Below, one piece after another: positions 19,033 through 28,796 of a stretch of 64,000 bases of DNA (the first letter of the stretch is position 1; the number at the start of each line of letters is the position of its first letter). The translations under genes were made by a program, and so were the position numbers. Below the pieces are notes generated by a model. It ran no database searches. It was given only the letters and a program-made list of their open reading frames with translations, and had not been told where the DNA came from. The stretch is from Acetobacterium sp. KB-1 (lineage in GTDB: Bacteria; Bacillota; Clostridia; Eubacteriales; Eubacteriaceae). The stretch spans positions 1,973,995-2,037,994 of the forward strand of contig NZ_CP030040.1 of assembly GCF_003260995.1 (NCBI RefSeq), in the 5' to 3' direction.

Positions 19033-19608
19033 ATGGATAAAAGTTTATTCCGAAAAGAAACCCTGGCGCGTCGTAAAGAAATTTATAGTGCTGACACCGA
19101 TGCTAAAATTATCGAGCAATTTCTAAATAGCGATCTTTATAAAAAAGCCAACTGGATTATGACCTATATAAGCTTTGGGACTGAAATCTACACCCATGAT
19201 TTCATCAAAAAAGCCTTAGCTGATGGCAAACACATTGTCGTTCCGATCTGCAACATTTCCGATCATACGATTACCCTCTCAGAGCTGATCAATTTTCCGG
19301 ATGATCTGGAAGAAGGTCATTATGGGATCTTAGAAGTACGTGAAGATTGCCTGCGGATTGTCGATCCTAAAAAGCTCGATCTGGTTATGGTTCCCGGCTG
19401 CGCGTTCTCACCCTCTGGACACCGGATGGGTTTTGGTGGCGGTTATTATGATCGTTTTCTGGAAACCATCAGTGACGACTGCGTCACCGTTGCGCTGATT
19501 CGGGAAGACTTCATTTTTGAGACCATCCCGATGGAAGAACATGACAAAAGTGTTCAATTCATGGTTACCGAAAAATGCATCAATTGTTGTCCCATTCAGG
19601 AGGATTAA
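19033..19608 (+). CDS. 5-formyltetrahydrofolate cyclo-ligase
   Basis: Converts 5-formyl-THF to 5,10-methenyl-THF with ATP, returning a dead-end folate to the one-carbon pool. 191 residues with the family's ATP/folate motif VPGCAFSPSGHRMGFGGGYYDR (split here as PGCAFSPSG and RMGFGGGYYDRFL) and the N-terminal KETLARRKE. SD TAGGAG lies upstream. FolC follows after 6 nt, so the two act on the same cofactor and are co-transcribed, which suits a folate-dependent acetogen. Confidence 0.95.
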   Translation: MDKSLFRKETLARRKEIYSADTDAKIIEQFLNSDLYKKANWIMTYISFGTEIYTHDFIKKALADGKHIVVPICNISDHTITLSELINFPDDLEEGHYGILEVREDCLRIVDPKKLDLVMVPGCAFSPSGHRMGFGGGYYDRFLETISDDCVTVALIREDFIFETIPMEEHDKSVQFMVTEKCINCCPIQED

Positions 19609-19614
19609 TTTAAA

Positions 19615-20913
19615 ATGAACGTTACCGAAGCCATCAGCTACATTGAAGCAACCCATAAGTTTGGCACCCGATTAGGACTAGAAAGCATGCGTCTGTTACT
19701 GGGTGTCATGGACAACCCCCAGGATAAACTCAAGTTTATCCACATTGCCGGCACCAATGGAAAAGGGTCCACCGCCACCATGATCGCCACCATCTTAAAG
19801 ACCGCCGGATACAAAACCGGTTTGTTTACCTCTCCCTTTCTGGAGGCTTTTAACGAACGGATACAGTTAAACAACGCGCCTATTGATGATGACAGTCTGG
19901 TCTCTGCCACCCTTTTTGTTAAACAGCGGATTGAAATCCTGCTCGAACAGGGCGAACCCCATCCCACTGAATTTGAAATGGTTACCGCCGTCGGGCTCCA
20001 GTATTTTTATCAACAACAGGTTGATGTTGTGGTTCTTGAAGTGGGTTTGGGCGGACGACTTGACGCCACCAATATCATCAACGATCCGCTGGCGGTTGTG
20101 ATCATGGGTGTCAGCTATGATCACACTGATTACCTGGGGAACACCCTGGCTGAAATCGCCTTTGAAAAAGCCGCGATTATTAAAGAGGGCTCCGATGTTA
20201 TTGTTTACCCCCAGGACCCCGAAGCCTTAACGGTAATTCTTGATTTCGGTGCCGCCAAAAATGCCAAGATGGTTCTGGTTAATCCGGATGACATTTCCAT
20301 TTTAAGCCATACCACCGACAATCAAACCCTTAAATACCGGGGTGATCATCTTTATCTGGATGGTTTTTGTTTAAAACTTCTGGGCGATCATCAAGCGCTT
20401 AACTGCCTGACTGCTCTGGAAGTTATGGCCCTGCTTAACCGTAAGGGATATACAATCAGTGCGTCTGATATTAAAAAAGCATTGGCCACCGTCGTCTTTC
20501 CCGGACGTTTTGAAATCTTTTTGAAAAATCCGGTGGTCCTTATTGACGGCGCCCACAACAGCAATGGGATTCAAGCTTTTGTGAGCAATATCAACCAATA
20601 TTTTGCCAACCGCACCATCAACTTATTTTTTGGGATGTTAGAAGATAAGGACATTGAGGAATCTTTGTCTTATCTGGTGCCCATCGCCAGCACCATTCAT
20701 ACCCTGACTCCCAACAGTGACCGGGCCATGCCGGCAGAAAAAATGGCCGCACTGATTCACACGAACTACGGAAAAAGTGTCGATTTCTACGACACCATGG
20801 AAGCCGCTGTTAAAAGCATCGACCTAACCAGAAAAGACGAGGTTAATGTTTTTGTCGGCTCGCTTTATATGATTGGGGAAGCCCGAACCCTGATCCGGGA
20901 AAATTTGCTGTAA
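19615..20913 (+). CDS. folC: Folylpolyglutamate synthase / dihydrofolate synthase
   Basis: Mur-ligase-family enzyme adding glutamate to folates. 432 residues; P-loop IAGTNGKGSTA near residue 43, the LEVGLGGRLDATN metal-site motif, the MGVSYDHTDYLGNT segment and IDGAHNSNG in the C-terminal domain. The SD AGGAGG is at the end of the preceding gene. A bidirectional terminator follows. Confidence 0.97.
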   Translation: MNVTEAISYIEATHKFGTRLGLESMRLLLGVMDNPQDKLKFIHIAGTNGKGSTATMIATILKTAGYKTGLFTSPFLEAFNERIQLNNAPIDDDSLVSATLFVKQRIEILLEQGEPHPTEFEMVTAVGLQYFYQQQVDVVVLEVGLGGRLDATNIINDPLAVVIMGVSYDHTDYLGNTLAEIAFEKAAIIKEGSDVIVYPQDPEALTVILDFGAAKNAKMVLVNPDDISILSHTTDNQTLKYRGDHLYLDGFCLKLLGDHQALNCLTALEVMALLNRKGYTISASDIKKALATVVFPGRFEIFLKNPVVLIDGAHNSNGIQAFVSNINQYFANRTINLFFGMLEDKDIEESLSYLVPIASTIHTLTPNSDRAMPAEKMAALIHTNYGKSVDFYDTMEAAVKSIDLTRKDEVNVFVGSLYMIGEARTLIRENLL

Positions 20914-20923
20914 GCATAAAAAT

Positions 20924-20984
20924 AAAGCCAATGATTAATCAATTGTCCGTCTTTAGACAGATAAGACTAATCATTGGCTTTTTT
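20924..20984. terminator. Bidirectional terminator between folC and dusB
   Basis: AAAGCCAATGATTA (20924-20937) pairs perfectly with TAATCATTGGCTTT (20968-20981) and is followed by a T run; the A-rich left flank serves the convergent dusB transcript, whose stop codon lies at its edge. Confidence 0.9.
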
Positions 20985-21984
20985 ATTGCGCCAGGGCGCT
21001 GGTCAGCAGTCGGATCACCGCTTCTTTATCCGGTGCATGAAAGAGTTCGTTCCGGATCACCGTGGCATGATGAAGACCTTTGGTATAGGCTGCCAGATGC
21101 TTGCGCATTTCCCGGAGCCCGGCGTCTTCATTTTTAAGAAGCGCCAGCAAATCGATATGCCGAATGGCAACTTGAACCCGTTCTTCCGGTGTCGGTTTTG
21201 CGAGGACTGTGCCGGTCTTTAAATAATGGTTGATTTCGCGAAAAATAAAGGGATTGCCAATAGCTGCCCGACCGACCATCAGACCATCGACCCCGGTTTC
21301 TTCCAAAGCCCTTTGCGCCGCTTCACCGCTGTTGATATCGCCATTTAAAATTATCGGTATCCCGGCATTTTTCTTGACCTCGGCAATCATTCCCCAGTCG
21401 GCCTGACCCGAATAATAAGCTTCCCGGGTGCGGCCATGGATCGTTAAGGCCGCCGCACCAGCTTGCTCAACGCCTTCTGCGATTGCTCTGATATTGATAT
21501 TCTGCTCATCCCAACCGATTCTGGTTTTTACAATCAGCGGCTTTTCTGAAGCTTGTGCCAGTGCTCTGACCACCTTGAAAAACAGCGCCGGCGTTTTTAA
21601 CAAGGCTGATCCTTCGCCGTTTTTAGTAATCTTGGGCGCCGGACAGCCGGCATTAAAATCTAAAAATGCGTAGTCGGTAATATTGATATCATCACGAACG
21701 ACTTGGGCTAGAATTTCCGGGTCGGATCCGAACAGTTGAATCCCTGCTGGCGCTTCTTTTTCACAAGTCAGCATTAAATCGGCCGTCTTATGATCTTTAT
21801 AATATAAACCCTTGCCGCTGATCATTTCTGAAAAGACCACCCCTGCTCCAAATTCTTTAGCAATCAACCGATACGGCAGATTGGTATAGCCTGCCATCGG
21901 TCCTAAAAAAAGAGGGGTTTCAATTGAAACATCCCCAATTTTAAGTCGTTTATTTTTTTGTGTTTTTATTTCTTCCCTGTTCAT
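20983..21984 (-). CDS. dusB: tRNA-dihydrouridine synthase, DusB type
   Basis: FMN enzyme reducing uridines in tRNA D-loops. 333 residues with the N-terminal FMN-binding PMAGYTNLPYR, the catalytic cysteine in DFNAGCPAPKI, KTRIGWDE, IHGRTREAYYSG and NGDINSGE, then GLMVGRAAIGNP. It lies 5 nt after coaX at the end of a thioesterase-coaX-dusB operon. In Bacillus dusB sits in the same region downstream of coaX. Confidence 0.96.
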   Translation of the reverse strand: MNREEIKTQKNKRLKIGDVSIETPLFLGPMAGYTNLPYRLIAKEFGAGVVFSEMISGKGLYYKDHKTADLMLTCEKEAPAGIQLFGSDPEILAQVVRDDINITDYAFLDFNAGCPAPKITKNGEGSALLKTPALFFKVVRALAQASEKPLIVKTRIGWDEQNINIRAIAEGVEQAGAAALTIHGRTREAYYSGQADWGMIAEVKKNAGIPIILNGDINSGEAAQRALEETGVDGLMVGRAAIGNPFIFREINHYLKTGTVLAKPTPEERVQVAIRHIDLLALLKNEDAGLREMRKHLAAYTKGLHHATVIRNELFHAPDKEAVIRLLTSALAQ

Positions 21985-21989
21985 CCTGT

Positions 21990-22760
21990 TTACCGATAAT
22001 TTTTGTCATGAATAATCTTAAGCCCTTTAAGTGACAGTTGGGGATCATAGACGTTAATGGATTTTGTCTCCTGATAAAAAAGCCGGCCATAACCACCGGT
22101 TGCCACCACCTTCATATCCTTAACACCGGTTTCTTTTTTGATCTGTTCGATGATATACTCCACCTGACCGATATAACCATAGACCAAACCCGCCTGCATG
22201 CTGGTAACCGTATCTCGGGCCAGTATTGATGGGGGCTTCTTAATCTCGATATTGGGCAGCTTGGCGGCATTCTTCCAGAGCGCATCAACGGCAATCTGAA
22301 TCCCGGGCGTCGTTACTGCGGCCGCAAAAGCACCTTCCTTAGTGACGTAATCAAAGGTGGTTGCGGTACCAAAATCGGTCACAATCACCGGCCCACCATA
22401 AATGCTATAGGCGGCCACAGCATCCACAATTCGATCTGCACCCACTTCTGATGGATCTGAGGTGTTAATGGGCATCCCAGTTTTGATTCCCGGCCCCACT
22501 ACCATCGGTTCCAGACCAATATATTTCTTGATGCCATTGGTCAGTGAATACATAATGTTTGGCACAACTGACGCAATGATCACACTGCTGACTTGATCCA
22601 CCGATATCTCTGAGTTTCTGAAAAAAGATTTAATTAATACCCCATATTCATCTGAGGTACGCGGTGTTTTGGTAACAAAACGCCAGGAGTATGGAAGTTC
22701 ATCCCCGACCATCACCGCCAACTCTGTATTTGTATTTCCGACATCAATCCCTAAAATCAT
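21990..22760 (-). CDS. coaX: Type III pantothenate kinase
   Basis: First step of coenzyme A synthesis from pantothenate. 256 residues of the ASKHA fold with phosphate-1 motif GIDVGNTNTELA, the pantothenate-site GADRIVDAVAA, the VTDFGTATTFD motif and the late VATGGYG. ATG 22760 has AGGAGG upstream. Lies between the FlK-like thioesterase and dusB. Confidence 0.96.
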   Translation of the reverse strand: MILGIDVGNTNTELAVMVGDELPYSWRFVTKTPRTSDEYGVLIKSFFRNSEISVDQVSSVIIASVVPNIMYSLTNGIKKYIGLEPMVVGPGIKTGMPINTSDPSEVGADRIVDAVAAYSIYGGPVIVTDFGTATTFDYVTKEGAFAAAVTTPGIQIAVDALWKNAAKLPNIEIKKPPSILARDTVTSMQAGLVYGYIGQVEYIIEQIKKETGVKDMKVVATGGYGRLFYQETKSINVYDPQLSLKGLKIIHDKNYR

Positions 22761-22768
22761 GTTTCCTC

Positions 22769-23164
22769 CTAAAGACTCCGCTTTTTTAAAACCTTCTCGT
22801 TGAATCGGGTTTTATCGACAATAAATCGGTGGTGAATGGCTTCGCCAATTTTTTCGACTGTATCCCAGGCGTCAATATCAAAAGTCAAGGCTCGTTTTTC
22901 AATCGATACCAGCGTCGCTTTGATATGGATTTCCATTCCCACCGGTGAGGCCCCTAGATGTTTTAGCTCAATACAGGTTCCCACCGTGGTATTCGTTTCA
23001 GACTGGGTTGCTTCCACCCCTTCATAGGCAACATTTTCCATCCAGGCCACCAGCCGGGGCGTAGCCAGCACGGCTTCGCCACCGCTGCCCATAGCCAGAG
23101 CGGTATCTTCTTTATTGACAAAAAATTTCTTTTCATAACTGGTTCCAACTTTCAGTTCTTCCAT
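22769..23164 (-). CDS. FlK-like hotdog-fold acyl-CoA thioesterase
   Basis: 131-residue hotdog protein resembling fluoroacetyl-CoA thioesterase FlK. The helix segment TPRLVAWMENVAYEGVE is followed by TVGTCIELKHLGASPVG, where the family's catalytic Glu and His occur, and C-terminal HHRFIVDKTRF. The physiological substrate is unknown; a housekeeping short-chain acyl-CoA is likelier than fluoroacetyl-CoA. First gene of the thioesterase-coaX-dusB unit with SD GAGGAGG; preceded by the ftsH terminator. Confidence 0.85.
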   Translation of the reverse strand: MEELKVGTSYEKKFFVNKEDTALAMGSGGEAVLATPRLVAWMENVAYEGVEATQSETNTTVGTCIELKHLGASPVGMEIHIKATLVSIEKRALTFDIDAWDTVEKIGEAIHHRFIVDKTRFNEKVLKKRSL

Positions 23165-23220
23165 TTCATCCTCCTCGTCCTGTTTCTTTTATTTTAACCG
23201 ATCGAATCAATTAATATCTT

Positions 23221-23249
23221 AAAAAAAGCCGTTATAAAAACGGCTTTTA
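23221..23249 (-). terminator. Terminator of tilS-hpt-ftsH
   Basis: AAAAGCCGTT/AACGGCTTTT hairpin with a T run on the minus strand, about 10 nt after the ftsH stop codon. Confidence 0.92.
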
Positions 23250-23259
23250 TTTATTCTAA

Positions 23260-25119
23260 TTATTCAATTTCAGCTTCGATCTCAACTTCAACCATTTTTT
23301 CTTCTTCTGGCTGTCCTTCTTCATGATGTTCTTCAAACAAGGCTTTGAATTCTTCACCGGTTACGGTTTTATCTCTTAGTAAACGGGTAGCAATTTCTTC
23401 CAGCTTTTCCTGATGGGTTTCGAGAATGGAACAGGCCCGATCAAAAGCATTTTCCACAATGGTGCGAATTTCCTTATCAATAACAGCTGCCACTTCTTCA
23501 CTGTAGTTACGCGATCTTCCCAGATCCCGACCCAAAAACACTTCGCCACTCTCCGGATGCCCGAAGGTCATGGGTCCGAGATGTTCGCTCATGCCCCATT
23601 CGGTTACCATGCTTCTGGCAATGTGAGTGGCGCGTTCAATGTCATTACTGGCGCCTGTACAAATATCGTCGAGGGCAATTTTTTCAGCCGCCCGTCCGCC
23701 CAGCAGACCACAGATGTTCTCAAGCAATTTGCTTTTACTCATATGCTGACGATCATCATCCGGCAGCGACAAGGTGTACCCTGCAGCCATTCCCCGAGGA
23801 ATAATCGAAATCTCATGAACCGAGTCACAATTGGGCAGCAGGTGCATAACAATCGCATGTCCGGCTTCGTGATAAGCGGTGATATGCAAATCATCCTCGT
23901 TAATAACCTTGCTTTTCTTTTCAGGACCGGCAATGACCCGTTTAATCGCTTCTTCCAGTTCAATCATGGTGATCGATTTACCATTATGTCTGGCTGTCAA
24001 AAGTGCTGCTTCATTCATCAGGTTTTCCAGATCAGCTCCGGTAAAGCCCGGTGTTCCTTTGGCAATGGTGCCCAGATCGACTGTAGCATCCAGTGGTTTA
24101 TCTTTTTTATGAACATTGAGAATTTCTTCCCGGCCTTTTACATCGGGTATACCAACCGTAACTTGTCGGTCAAATCGTCCCGGTCGCAGTAAAGCCGGAT
24201 CCAGGATATCCGGACGGTTGGTCGCGGCAATAATAATAATGCCTTCATTGACGCCAAAGCCATCCATTTCAACCAGCAATTGATTCAGGGTTTGTTCCCG
24301 TTCATCATGTCCACCGCCGAGGCCGGCACCACGATGACGACCGACTGCATCAATTTCATCAATAAAAATAATACAGGGGGCGTTTTTCTTGGCATTTTCG
24401 AAAAGGTCGCGCACACGAGAAGCGCCGACCCCGACAAACATCTCGACAAAGTCTGAACCACTGATGGTAAAAAAGGGTACCGCCGCTTCCCCAGCCACTG
24501 CTCTGGCTAACAGGGTTTTCCCGGTTCCCGGAGGGCCTACTAAAAGAATCCCTTTGGGAATACGGGCCCCCAGTTTTCGGTAACGATCCGGCGCCTTTAG
24601 GAAGTCAACAACCTCTTCAAGTTCTTCTTTTTCCTCATCCGCACCAGCAACGTTTTTAAACGTCACCTTGGTTTCTCCCTCAACGTGAAGTTTTGCCCGA
24701 CTTTTTCCAAAGGACATCACTTTACCGCCACCGCCGCCAGCCTGTTGGCTGAAGACCAGGAAAAATACCACCATCAATACAATCAGTACGACCGACGGAA
24801 TTAATGAAATCCACCAGGAATCCTGCTGTTTGGTAATTGCAACCTCCAAACCATTTTCATAAATATATGGCGTAACCTGTTCATCAATTACATATTGAGG
24901 GACTACCGCCTCAAACGCTTCTCCATTTCGTAACTGGCCTTTGACCGTTGAGTTGTTTATTTCAATCTCAGCGACTTGATTGTTTTTCAGTTCGGTGAGC
25001 AACTCGCTATAAACGATGGTTTTAACCTCTTCCTTCATGGGGTTTAAAAAGGTTACCGCAACAATAATGATTAGTAGGATTACTAAATAAAATCCAATCA
25101 TTTTAAGGTATTTATTCAA
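23260..25119 (-). CDS. ftsH: ATP-dependent zinc metalloprotease
   Basis: Membrane AAA+ protease for quality control of membrane and regulatory proteins. 619 residues: membrane segment at 7-25, extracytoplasmic loop, second segment near 107-127, AAA module with Walker A GPPGTGKT (near 195), Walker [12 protein letters not shown] and the second region of homology ([19 protein letters not shown]), then the zinc motif HEAGH near 416. A long acidic tail ends the protein. Last gene of tilS-hpt-ftsH, the order found in Bacillus. Confidence 0.98.
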   Translation of the reverse strand: MNKYLKMIGFYLVILLIIIVAVTFLNPMKEEVKTIVYSELLTELKNNQVAEIEINNSTVKGQLRNGEAFEAVVPQYVIDEQVTPYIYENGLEVAITKQQDSWWISLIPSVVLIVLMVVFFLVFSQQAGGGGGKVMSFGKSRAKLHVEGETKVTFKNVAGADEEKEELEEVVDFLKAPDRYRKLGARIPKGILLVGPPGTGKTLLARAVAGEAAVPFFTISGSDFVEMFVGVGASRVRDLFENAKKNAPCIIFIDEIDAVGRHRGAGLGGGHDEREQTLNQLLVEMDGFGVNEGIIIIAATNRPDILDPALLRPGRFDRQVTVGIPDVKGREEILNVHKKDKPLDATVDLGTIAKGTPGFTGADLENLMNEAALLTARHNGKSITMIELEEAIKRVIAGPEKKSKVINEDDLHITAYHEAGHAIVMHLLPNCDSVHEISIIPRGMAAGYTLSLPDDDRQHMSKSKLLENICGLLGGRAAEKIALDDICTGASNDIERATHIARSMVTEWGMSEHLGPMTFGHPESGEVFLGRDLGRSRNYSEEVAAVIDKEIRTIVENAFDRACSILETHQEKLEEIATRLLRDKTVTGEEFKALFEEHHEEGQPEEEKMVEVEIEAEIE

Positions 25120-25166
25120 AAGACATCACTCCTCTCAAGTTTGTATTCTTTTTTTTACTGTTATTT

Positions 25167-25703
25167 TTATTCATATATTTCTCGTTTTAAAATCCCGATA
25201 AAAGGAAGGTTTCGGTACTTTTGATCATAATCCAAGCCGTACCCAACGACGAACTCATTGGGAATTTCAAAGCCGATATAATCAGCAATAACGCGCTGTT
25301 CTCGACGTTCTGGCTTATCCAGCAGCGAACAGACCTTGACCTCTTCTGCCCCCAGACTTTCAAAGCGGTTCAATAAATAGTTCAGGGTGTTTCCGGTATC
25401 AACGATATCTTCAACCAGCAAAATACTCCGCCCGTTGACATCCATCGATAAATCAGTTTCCAGTTCAACGACTCCAGAACTGCGCGCTTTCGCACCATAA
25501 CTGGATGCTTTTAAAAAATCAATCTCCACGGGAATCGGGATTTTTCTGATCAGATCAGCCATAAAAACCGACGACCCTTTTAGAATACCTATTAAAATCG
25601 GATATTTTCCGCGGTAGTCTTTCGTTATCTTTTCGCCAAGTTCTGAGACACGTTTCTCCAATGCCTTTTCATCAATCAAAATTTCCTGAATATCGGCTAT
25701 CAC
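25167..25703 (-). CDS. hpt: Hypoxanthine phosphoribosyltransferase
   Basis: Purine salvage: hypoxanthine/guanine plus PRPP to IMP/GMP. 178 residues with the PRPP-binding motif ILLVEDIVDTGNTL near residue 95 and the flexible-loop SSYG. The start is GTG 25703, with AGGAG 6-7 nt upstream; the gene overlaps the end of tilS by 32 nt. Confidence 0.96.
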   Translation of the reverse strand: MIADIQEILIDEKALEKRVSELGEKITKDYRGKYPILIGILKGSSVFMADLIRKIPIPVEIDFLKASSYGAKARSSGVVELETDLSMDVNGRSILLVEDIVDTGNTLNYLLNRFESLGAEEVKVCSLLDKPERREQRVIADYIGFEIPNEFVVGYGLDYDQKYRNLPFIGILKREIYE

Positions 25704-27117
25704 ACTTTTCTCCTAACATAAGGTATGTTACCCTAATTATATTTTTTGTATCATCATCGGCCAAAAATCGCTGATTGATAGCATGACCTAAAATCCACAC
25801 CACCTCGTGATCGATCACCAGCAACGGAATTTCATTTCTTCGGTCTCGGTCAATTTTTTTATCAATGTAATACTTTTTAATGGTTTTCTTCCCAGTCATA
25901 CCCGAAGGATAAAAATAATCGCCAGATCGCCGGCTGCGTAAAACCAATATGTCCTTTATTTTATCATAATCAAAATATTTTTCACTATGATTTTTGATTT
26001 CTTTCGAAAAAATACACCTTTTTTTTCGAAATTCATCCTGGCTAACAAACTTTGTCTCCACAATCAGGTGTTCTTTCGAAAAAAGATAGGTTTTATTGGG
26101 AATAATCCGCTTAGGTGATATGAAAAAACCTTCGCTTTTTTGTTTTTCTGTCACCAACACCCGGTCATAACGGCGGATTATTTGGATCTCATGAGGGAAG
26201 TGGATTTCCCATATAGTTTTGTCGCTTTTTAGTAAACTATAAAAAGCAGTGATATGATTGTACTCAATTTCCTTTAAACTACCCTTAAATTTAAAAATCG
26301 ACCGCCGCAGGATTTCTTTCTGAACCACCGGTTCTTCATTTAACCAACGCTCGCGGTTAAGTAACACCTGGTTTTCTTTCTTGGTCAGAATATGATCTTC
26401 AATCTGATCCACATATTTCTCAAAAAACGCCTCATATTCATTGGCAATTTTGCAAAATTCATTAAAATGAACTTCAGCCCTGGGATTAATCTCTAAAATC
26501 ATCGGCATAATATCCAGGCGAATTTTATTGCGGGTATAATCTCTTTGCAAGTTAGTGGCATCGGTACGAAATGCCAGTTTGTTGATTTCACAATAATTCA
26601 GAATTTCCTTTTTTTGCAGACAGAGAAAGGGACGAATATATAAATTATCGCGGCTGGCCTTAATGCCGGACACACCCTTAACACCGGTACCCCGGATCAG
26701 ACGCATCAGCATCGTTTCGGCCTGATCGTTGATATGATGGCCCATGGCAATCCGATTATATCCATGTGTCGCGGCAATGGCCATAAAAAAAGCGTAACGC
26801 TCTTTACGACCCGCCTCTTCAACAGAAATCTGCTCGTCCTGAGAAATTACTCCAATATTACGCTGGCGTGAAAAAAAAGGGATCTTTCGATCCTGACAGA
26901 ATTTCTTTACAAAAGCTTCATCCTCATCGGCGTCGGGTCCCCGGAGTCCATGGTGAAGATGGGCGACACCAATAAAGATATGAAACCAATTGGCAAATTT
27001 ATCCAAAAAATACAATAAAGCCAGCGAATCTGCTCCCCCGGATACGCCGATGAGAACATGATCGCCAGCCTCTAAAATTCCCTGTTCTTCAATATACTGA
27101 ATTACTTTTTTCTCCAT
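25672..27117 (-). CDS. tilS: tRNA(Ile)-lysidine synthase
   Basis: Modifies C34 of tRNA-Ile(CAT) to lysidine so that it reads AUA. 481 residues: PP-loop ATPase motif IGVSGGADSLALL near residue 23, the HLHHGLRG and GHHINDQAETMLMRL catalytic segments, and C-terminal TilS domains (EIPLLVIDHEVVWILG). It starts 51 nt after the tRNA-Val gene and overlaps hpt, an arrangement also seen in Bacillus near a tRNA group. Confidence 0.96.
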   Translation of the reverse strand: MEKKVIQYIEEQGILEAGDHVLIGVSGGADSLALLYFLDKFANWFHIFIGVAHLHHGLRGPDADEDEAFVKKFCQDRKIPFFSRQRNIGVISQDEQISVEEAGRKERYAFFMAIAATHGYNRIAMGHHINDQAETMLMRLIRGTGVKGVSGIKASRDNLYIRPFLCLQKKEILNYCEINKLAFRTDATNLQRDYTRNKIRLDIMPMILEINPRAEVHFNEFCKIANEYEAFFEKYVDQIEDHILTKKENQVLLNRERWLNEEPVVQKEILRRSIFKFKGSLKEIEYNHITAFYSLLKSDKTIWEIHFPHEIQIIRRYDRVLVTEKQKSEGFFISPKRIIPNKTYLFSKEHLIVETKFVSQDEFRKKRCIFSKEIKNHSEKYFDYDKIKDILVLRSRRSGDYFYPSGMTGKKTIKKYYIDKKIDRDRRNEIPLLVIDHEVVWILGHAINQRFLADDDTKNIIRVTYLMLGEKCDSRYSGNFD

Positions 27118-27167
27118 GGTTTCACCACTTCAATAAATTCTCTTGCTAACTTTTTAAGTAAAAAAAA

Positions 27168-27243
27168 TGGTGGTCGCAACAGGGCTCGAACCTGTGACCC
27201 CCTGCTTGTAAGGCAGGTGCTCTCCCAGCTGAGCTATGCGACC
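27168..27243 (-). tRNA. tRNA-Val (TAC)
   Basis: 76 nt including an encoded CCA. Acceptor GGTCGCA/TGCGACC pairs fully; anticodon loop CTTACAA gives anticodon TAC. Last gene of a five-tRNA cluster. Confidence 0.97.
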
Positions 27244-27277
27244 ACAAAAAACTGGTTTATGATTGATACAAATTAAG

Positions 27278-27352
27278 TGGTGACCCCTAGGGGACTTGAA
27301 CCCCTGTTACCGCCGTGAAAGGGCGGTGTCTTAACCGCTTGACCAAGGGGCC
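27278..27352 (-). tRNA. tRNA-Glu (TTC)
   Basis: 75 nt with encoded CCA; acceptor GGCCCCT/AGGGGTC with one G-U pair; anticodon loop CTTTCAC gives TTC; T loop TTCAAGT. Confidence 0.97.
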
Positions 27353-27373
27353 ATAGATAAGTACAAATTTTTA

Positions 27374-27450
27374 TGGTAGCGGCGAACGGAGTCGAACCGC
27401 TGACACTACGGGTATGAACCGTATGCTCTAGCCAACTGAGCTACGCCGCC
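27374..27450 (-). tRNA. tRNA-Met (CAT), elongator
   Basis: 77 nt with encoded CCA. The anticodon loop TTCATAC gives CAT. The acceptor GGCGGCG/CGCCGCT (G1-U72) and D-arm GTAGCTCAGTTGGCTAGAGC match Bacillus-type elongator tRNA-Met. A lysidine-modified tRNA-Ile(CAT) is less likely on these features. Confidence 0.92.
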
Positions 27451-27471
27451 ATGAAAAAGAATTTTTAAATT

Positions 27472-27548
<77 letters not shown>

Positions 27549-27605
27549 ATGTAATTAATTGAGCAAGTAAAAGTGGCGATTTTAAAATGCAATCATTTTA
27601 AAAAG

Positions 27606-27693
27606 TGGTGCCGAGGACCGGAATCGAACCGGTACGGTCGAAAGGACCGCAGGATTTTAAGTCCTGTGCGTCTGCCAGTTCCGCCACCCCGGC
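27606..27693 (-). tRNA. tRNA-Leu (TAA)
   Basis: 88 nt with encoded CCA and a long variable arm (GGTCCTTTCGACC stem). Acceptor GCCGGGG/CCTCGGC; anticodon TAA. First gene of the cluster, closest to the promoter. Confidence 0.97.
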
Positions 27694-27731
27694 ACTTTTT
27701 CGTCCGTCCCCTTGCTCAAGGGACAAGTGTT

Positions 27732-27760
27732 ATTATACGCCCATTCAAACCTAATGTCAA
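27732..27760 (-). promoter_or_regulatory. Promoter of the tRNA cluster
   Basis: Consensus sigma-A promoter on the minus strand: TTGACA (27755-27760), 17-nt spacer, TATAAT (27732-27737). It is the strongest-looking promoter in the window, as expected for stable RNA. A GTCCCTTG/CAAGGGGAC hairpin can form in the leader before tRNA-Leu. Confidence 0.9.
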
Positions 27761-27782
27761 GCTTTTTTAAAAAAGAATGTTT

Positions 27783-28796
27783 TTATTTATTTTCCATAAT
27801 AAAACGGCGATAGGCTGCGCCTTCGAGGTTATCATAATCACAGACGGTAAAAATAGTTTCACCGGTAATTTTAAAAATATTTAACAGTAAAAAGGCCCCG
27901 GCCAGAATTATGTCGGCCCGTTTCGCTTCCAGACCTACCATATTTTGCCGTTCTTTGATGGTTTTACCAGCCAAACGCTCAATCAGGCGTTCCAGCTCGT
28001 CTTTGGTAATGGTGCTCTCATGAACCATCTCGCTGCAGTAGGTCTTTAATTCCTGCTTGATCGTCGAAAGACTGGTCGCGGTTCCGCCAATGCCAATAAG
28101 TTTATAAGGCTTGGTTGGCAAAAAATCTTTTGTTCTTTTTTCAAACTCAGCATAAATTCGCTCATTCATCCGTTCCAGTTCCTGGAACGTTGGCGGATCA
28201 GAGAAAAGATATTCTTCGGTACAGCGGACACACCCCAGATTAATGCTCATCATTCTTTTTATTTCATTGTCTTCCCCATAGATCAATTCGGTACTGCCAC
28301 CGCCAATGTCAAAGATCAGAATTTTTTCTTCAAAGCACTGTGACACCCCGACAAAACCAAGTTCTGCTTCCGCTTCTCCCGAAATAACCTCAATGTTAAA
28401 GCCCAACTTTTCTTTAACCGCATCAAGATAAGCAACAGTATTTTCAGCATCCCGCATGGCGCTGGTGCCAAACAAATAAAATTCTTCGACGTCATAATCA
28501 GCGGCAATGTTTTTATACTCTTCCAGCGCTTCTAAGTTTCTTTTTTCCGCATCGGGATGAAGCCGCCCGGTTTGATTGACACCCTGGCCCATCCTGGTAT
28601 AACGAACGGATTTATTAACGCGAACCAATTTCCCATGGTCATTTCGAAAGATTAGCATCCGGGTCGAATTGGTCCCAATATCAATCACGGCCAGATGCCG
28701 TTTTTTTTCTTTTGTTACCATCTGATCAAGTTCTGCACCATCTAAAGTACTTTCACATTTATTGTTCAACTGTTTTTCCATCACTTTCTGCAGCAT
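27783..28796 (-). CDS. Ppx/GppA family phosphatase
   Basis: Exopolyphosphatase or pppGpp phosphatase family, 337 residues. ASKHA motifs: AVIDIGTNSTRMLIF (near 36), FGTSAMRDAENT, the catalytic Glu segment VISGEAEAELGFVGV, IFDIGGGSTELIYG and IGIGGTATSL. Polyphosphate versus pppGpp specificity cannot be told. About 33 residues precede the core; the gene overlaps divIC by 38 nt, so ATG 28781 or 28721 could be the real start. Between divIC and the tRNA cluster. Confidence 0.9.
   Translation of the reverse strand: MLQKVMEKQLNNKCESTLDGAELDQMVTKEKKRHLAVIDIGTNSTRMLIFRNDHGKLVRVNKSVRYTRMGQGVNQTGRLHPDAEKRNLEALEEYKNIAADYDVEEFYLFGTSAMRDAENTVAYLDAVKEKLGFNIEVISGEAEAELGFVGVSQCFEEKILIFDIGGGSTELIYGEDNEIKRMMSINLGCVRCTEEYLFSDPPTFQELERMNERIYAEFEKRTKDFLPTKPYKLIGIGGTATSLSTIKQELKTYCSEMVHESTITKDELERLIERLAGKTIKERQNMVGLEAKRADIILAGAFLLLNIFKITGETIFTVCDYDNLEGAAYRRFIMENK

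Noticed and set aside
27374-27450. tRNA-Ile (CAT, lysidine) instead of tRNA-Met
   Set aside because: The acceptor and D-arm sequences match elongator tRNA-Met of Bacillus type; TilS next door is not evidence for its identity.
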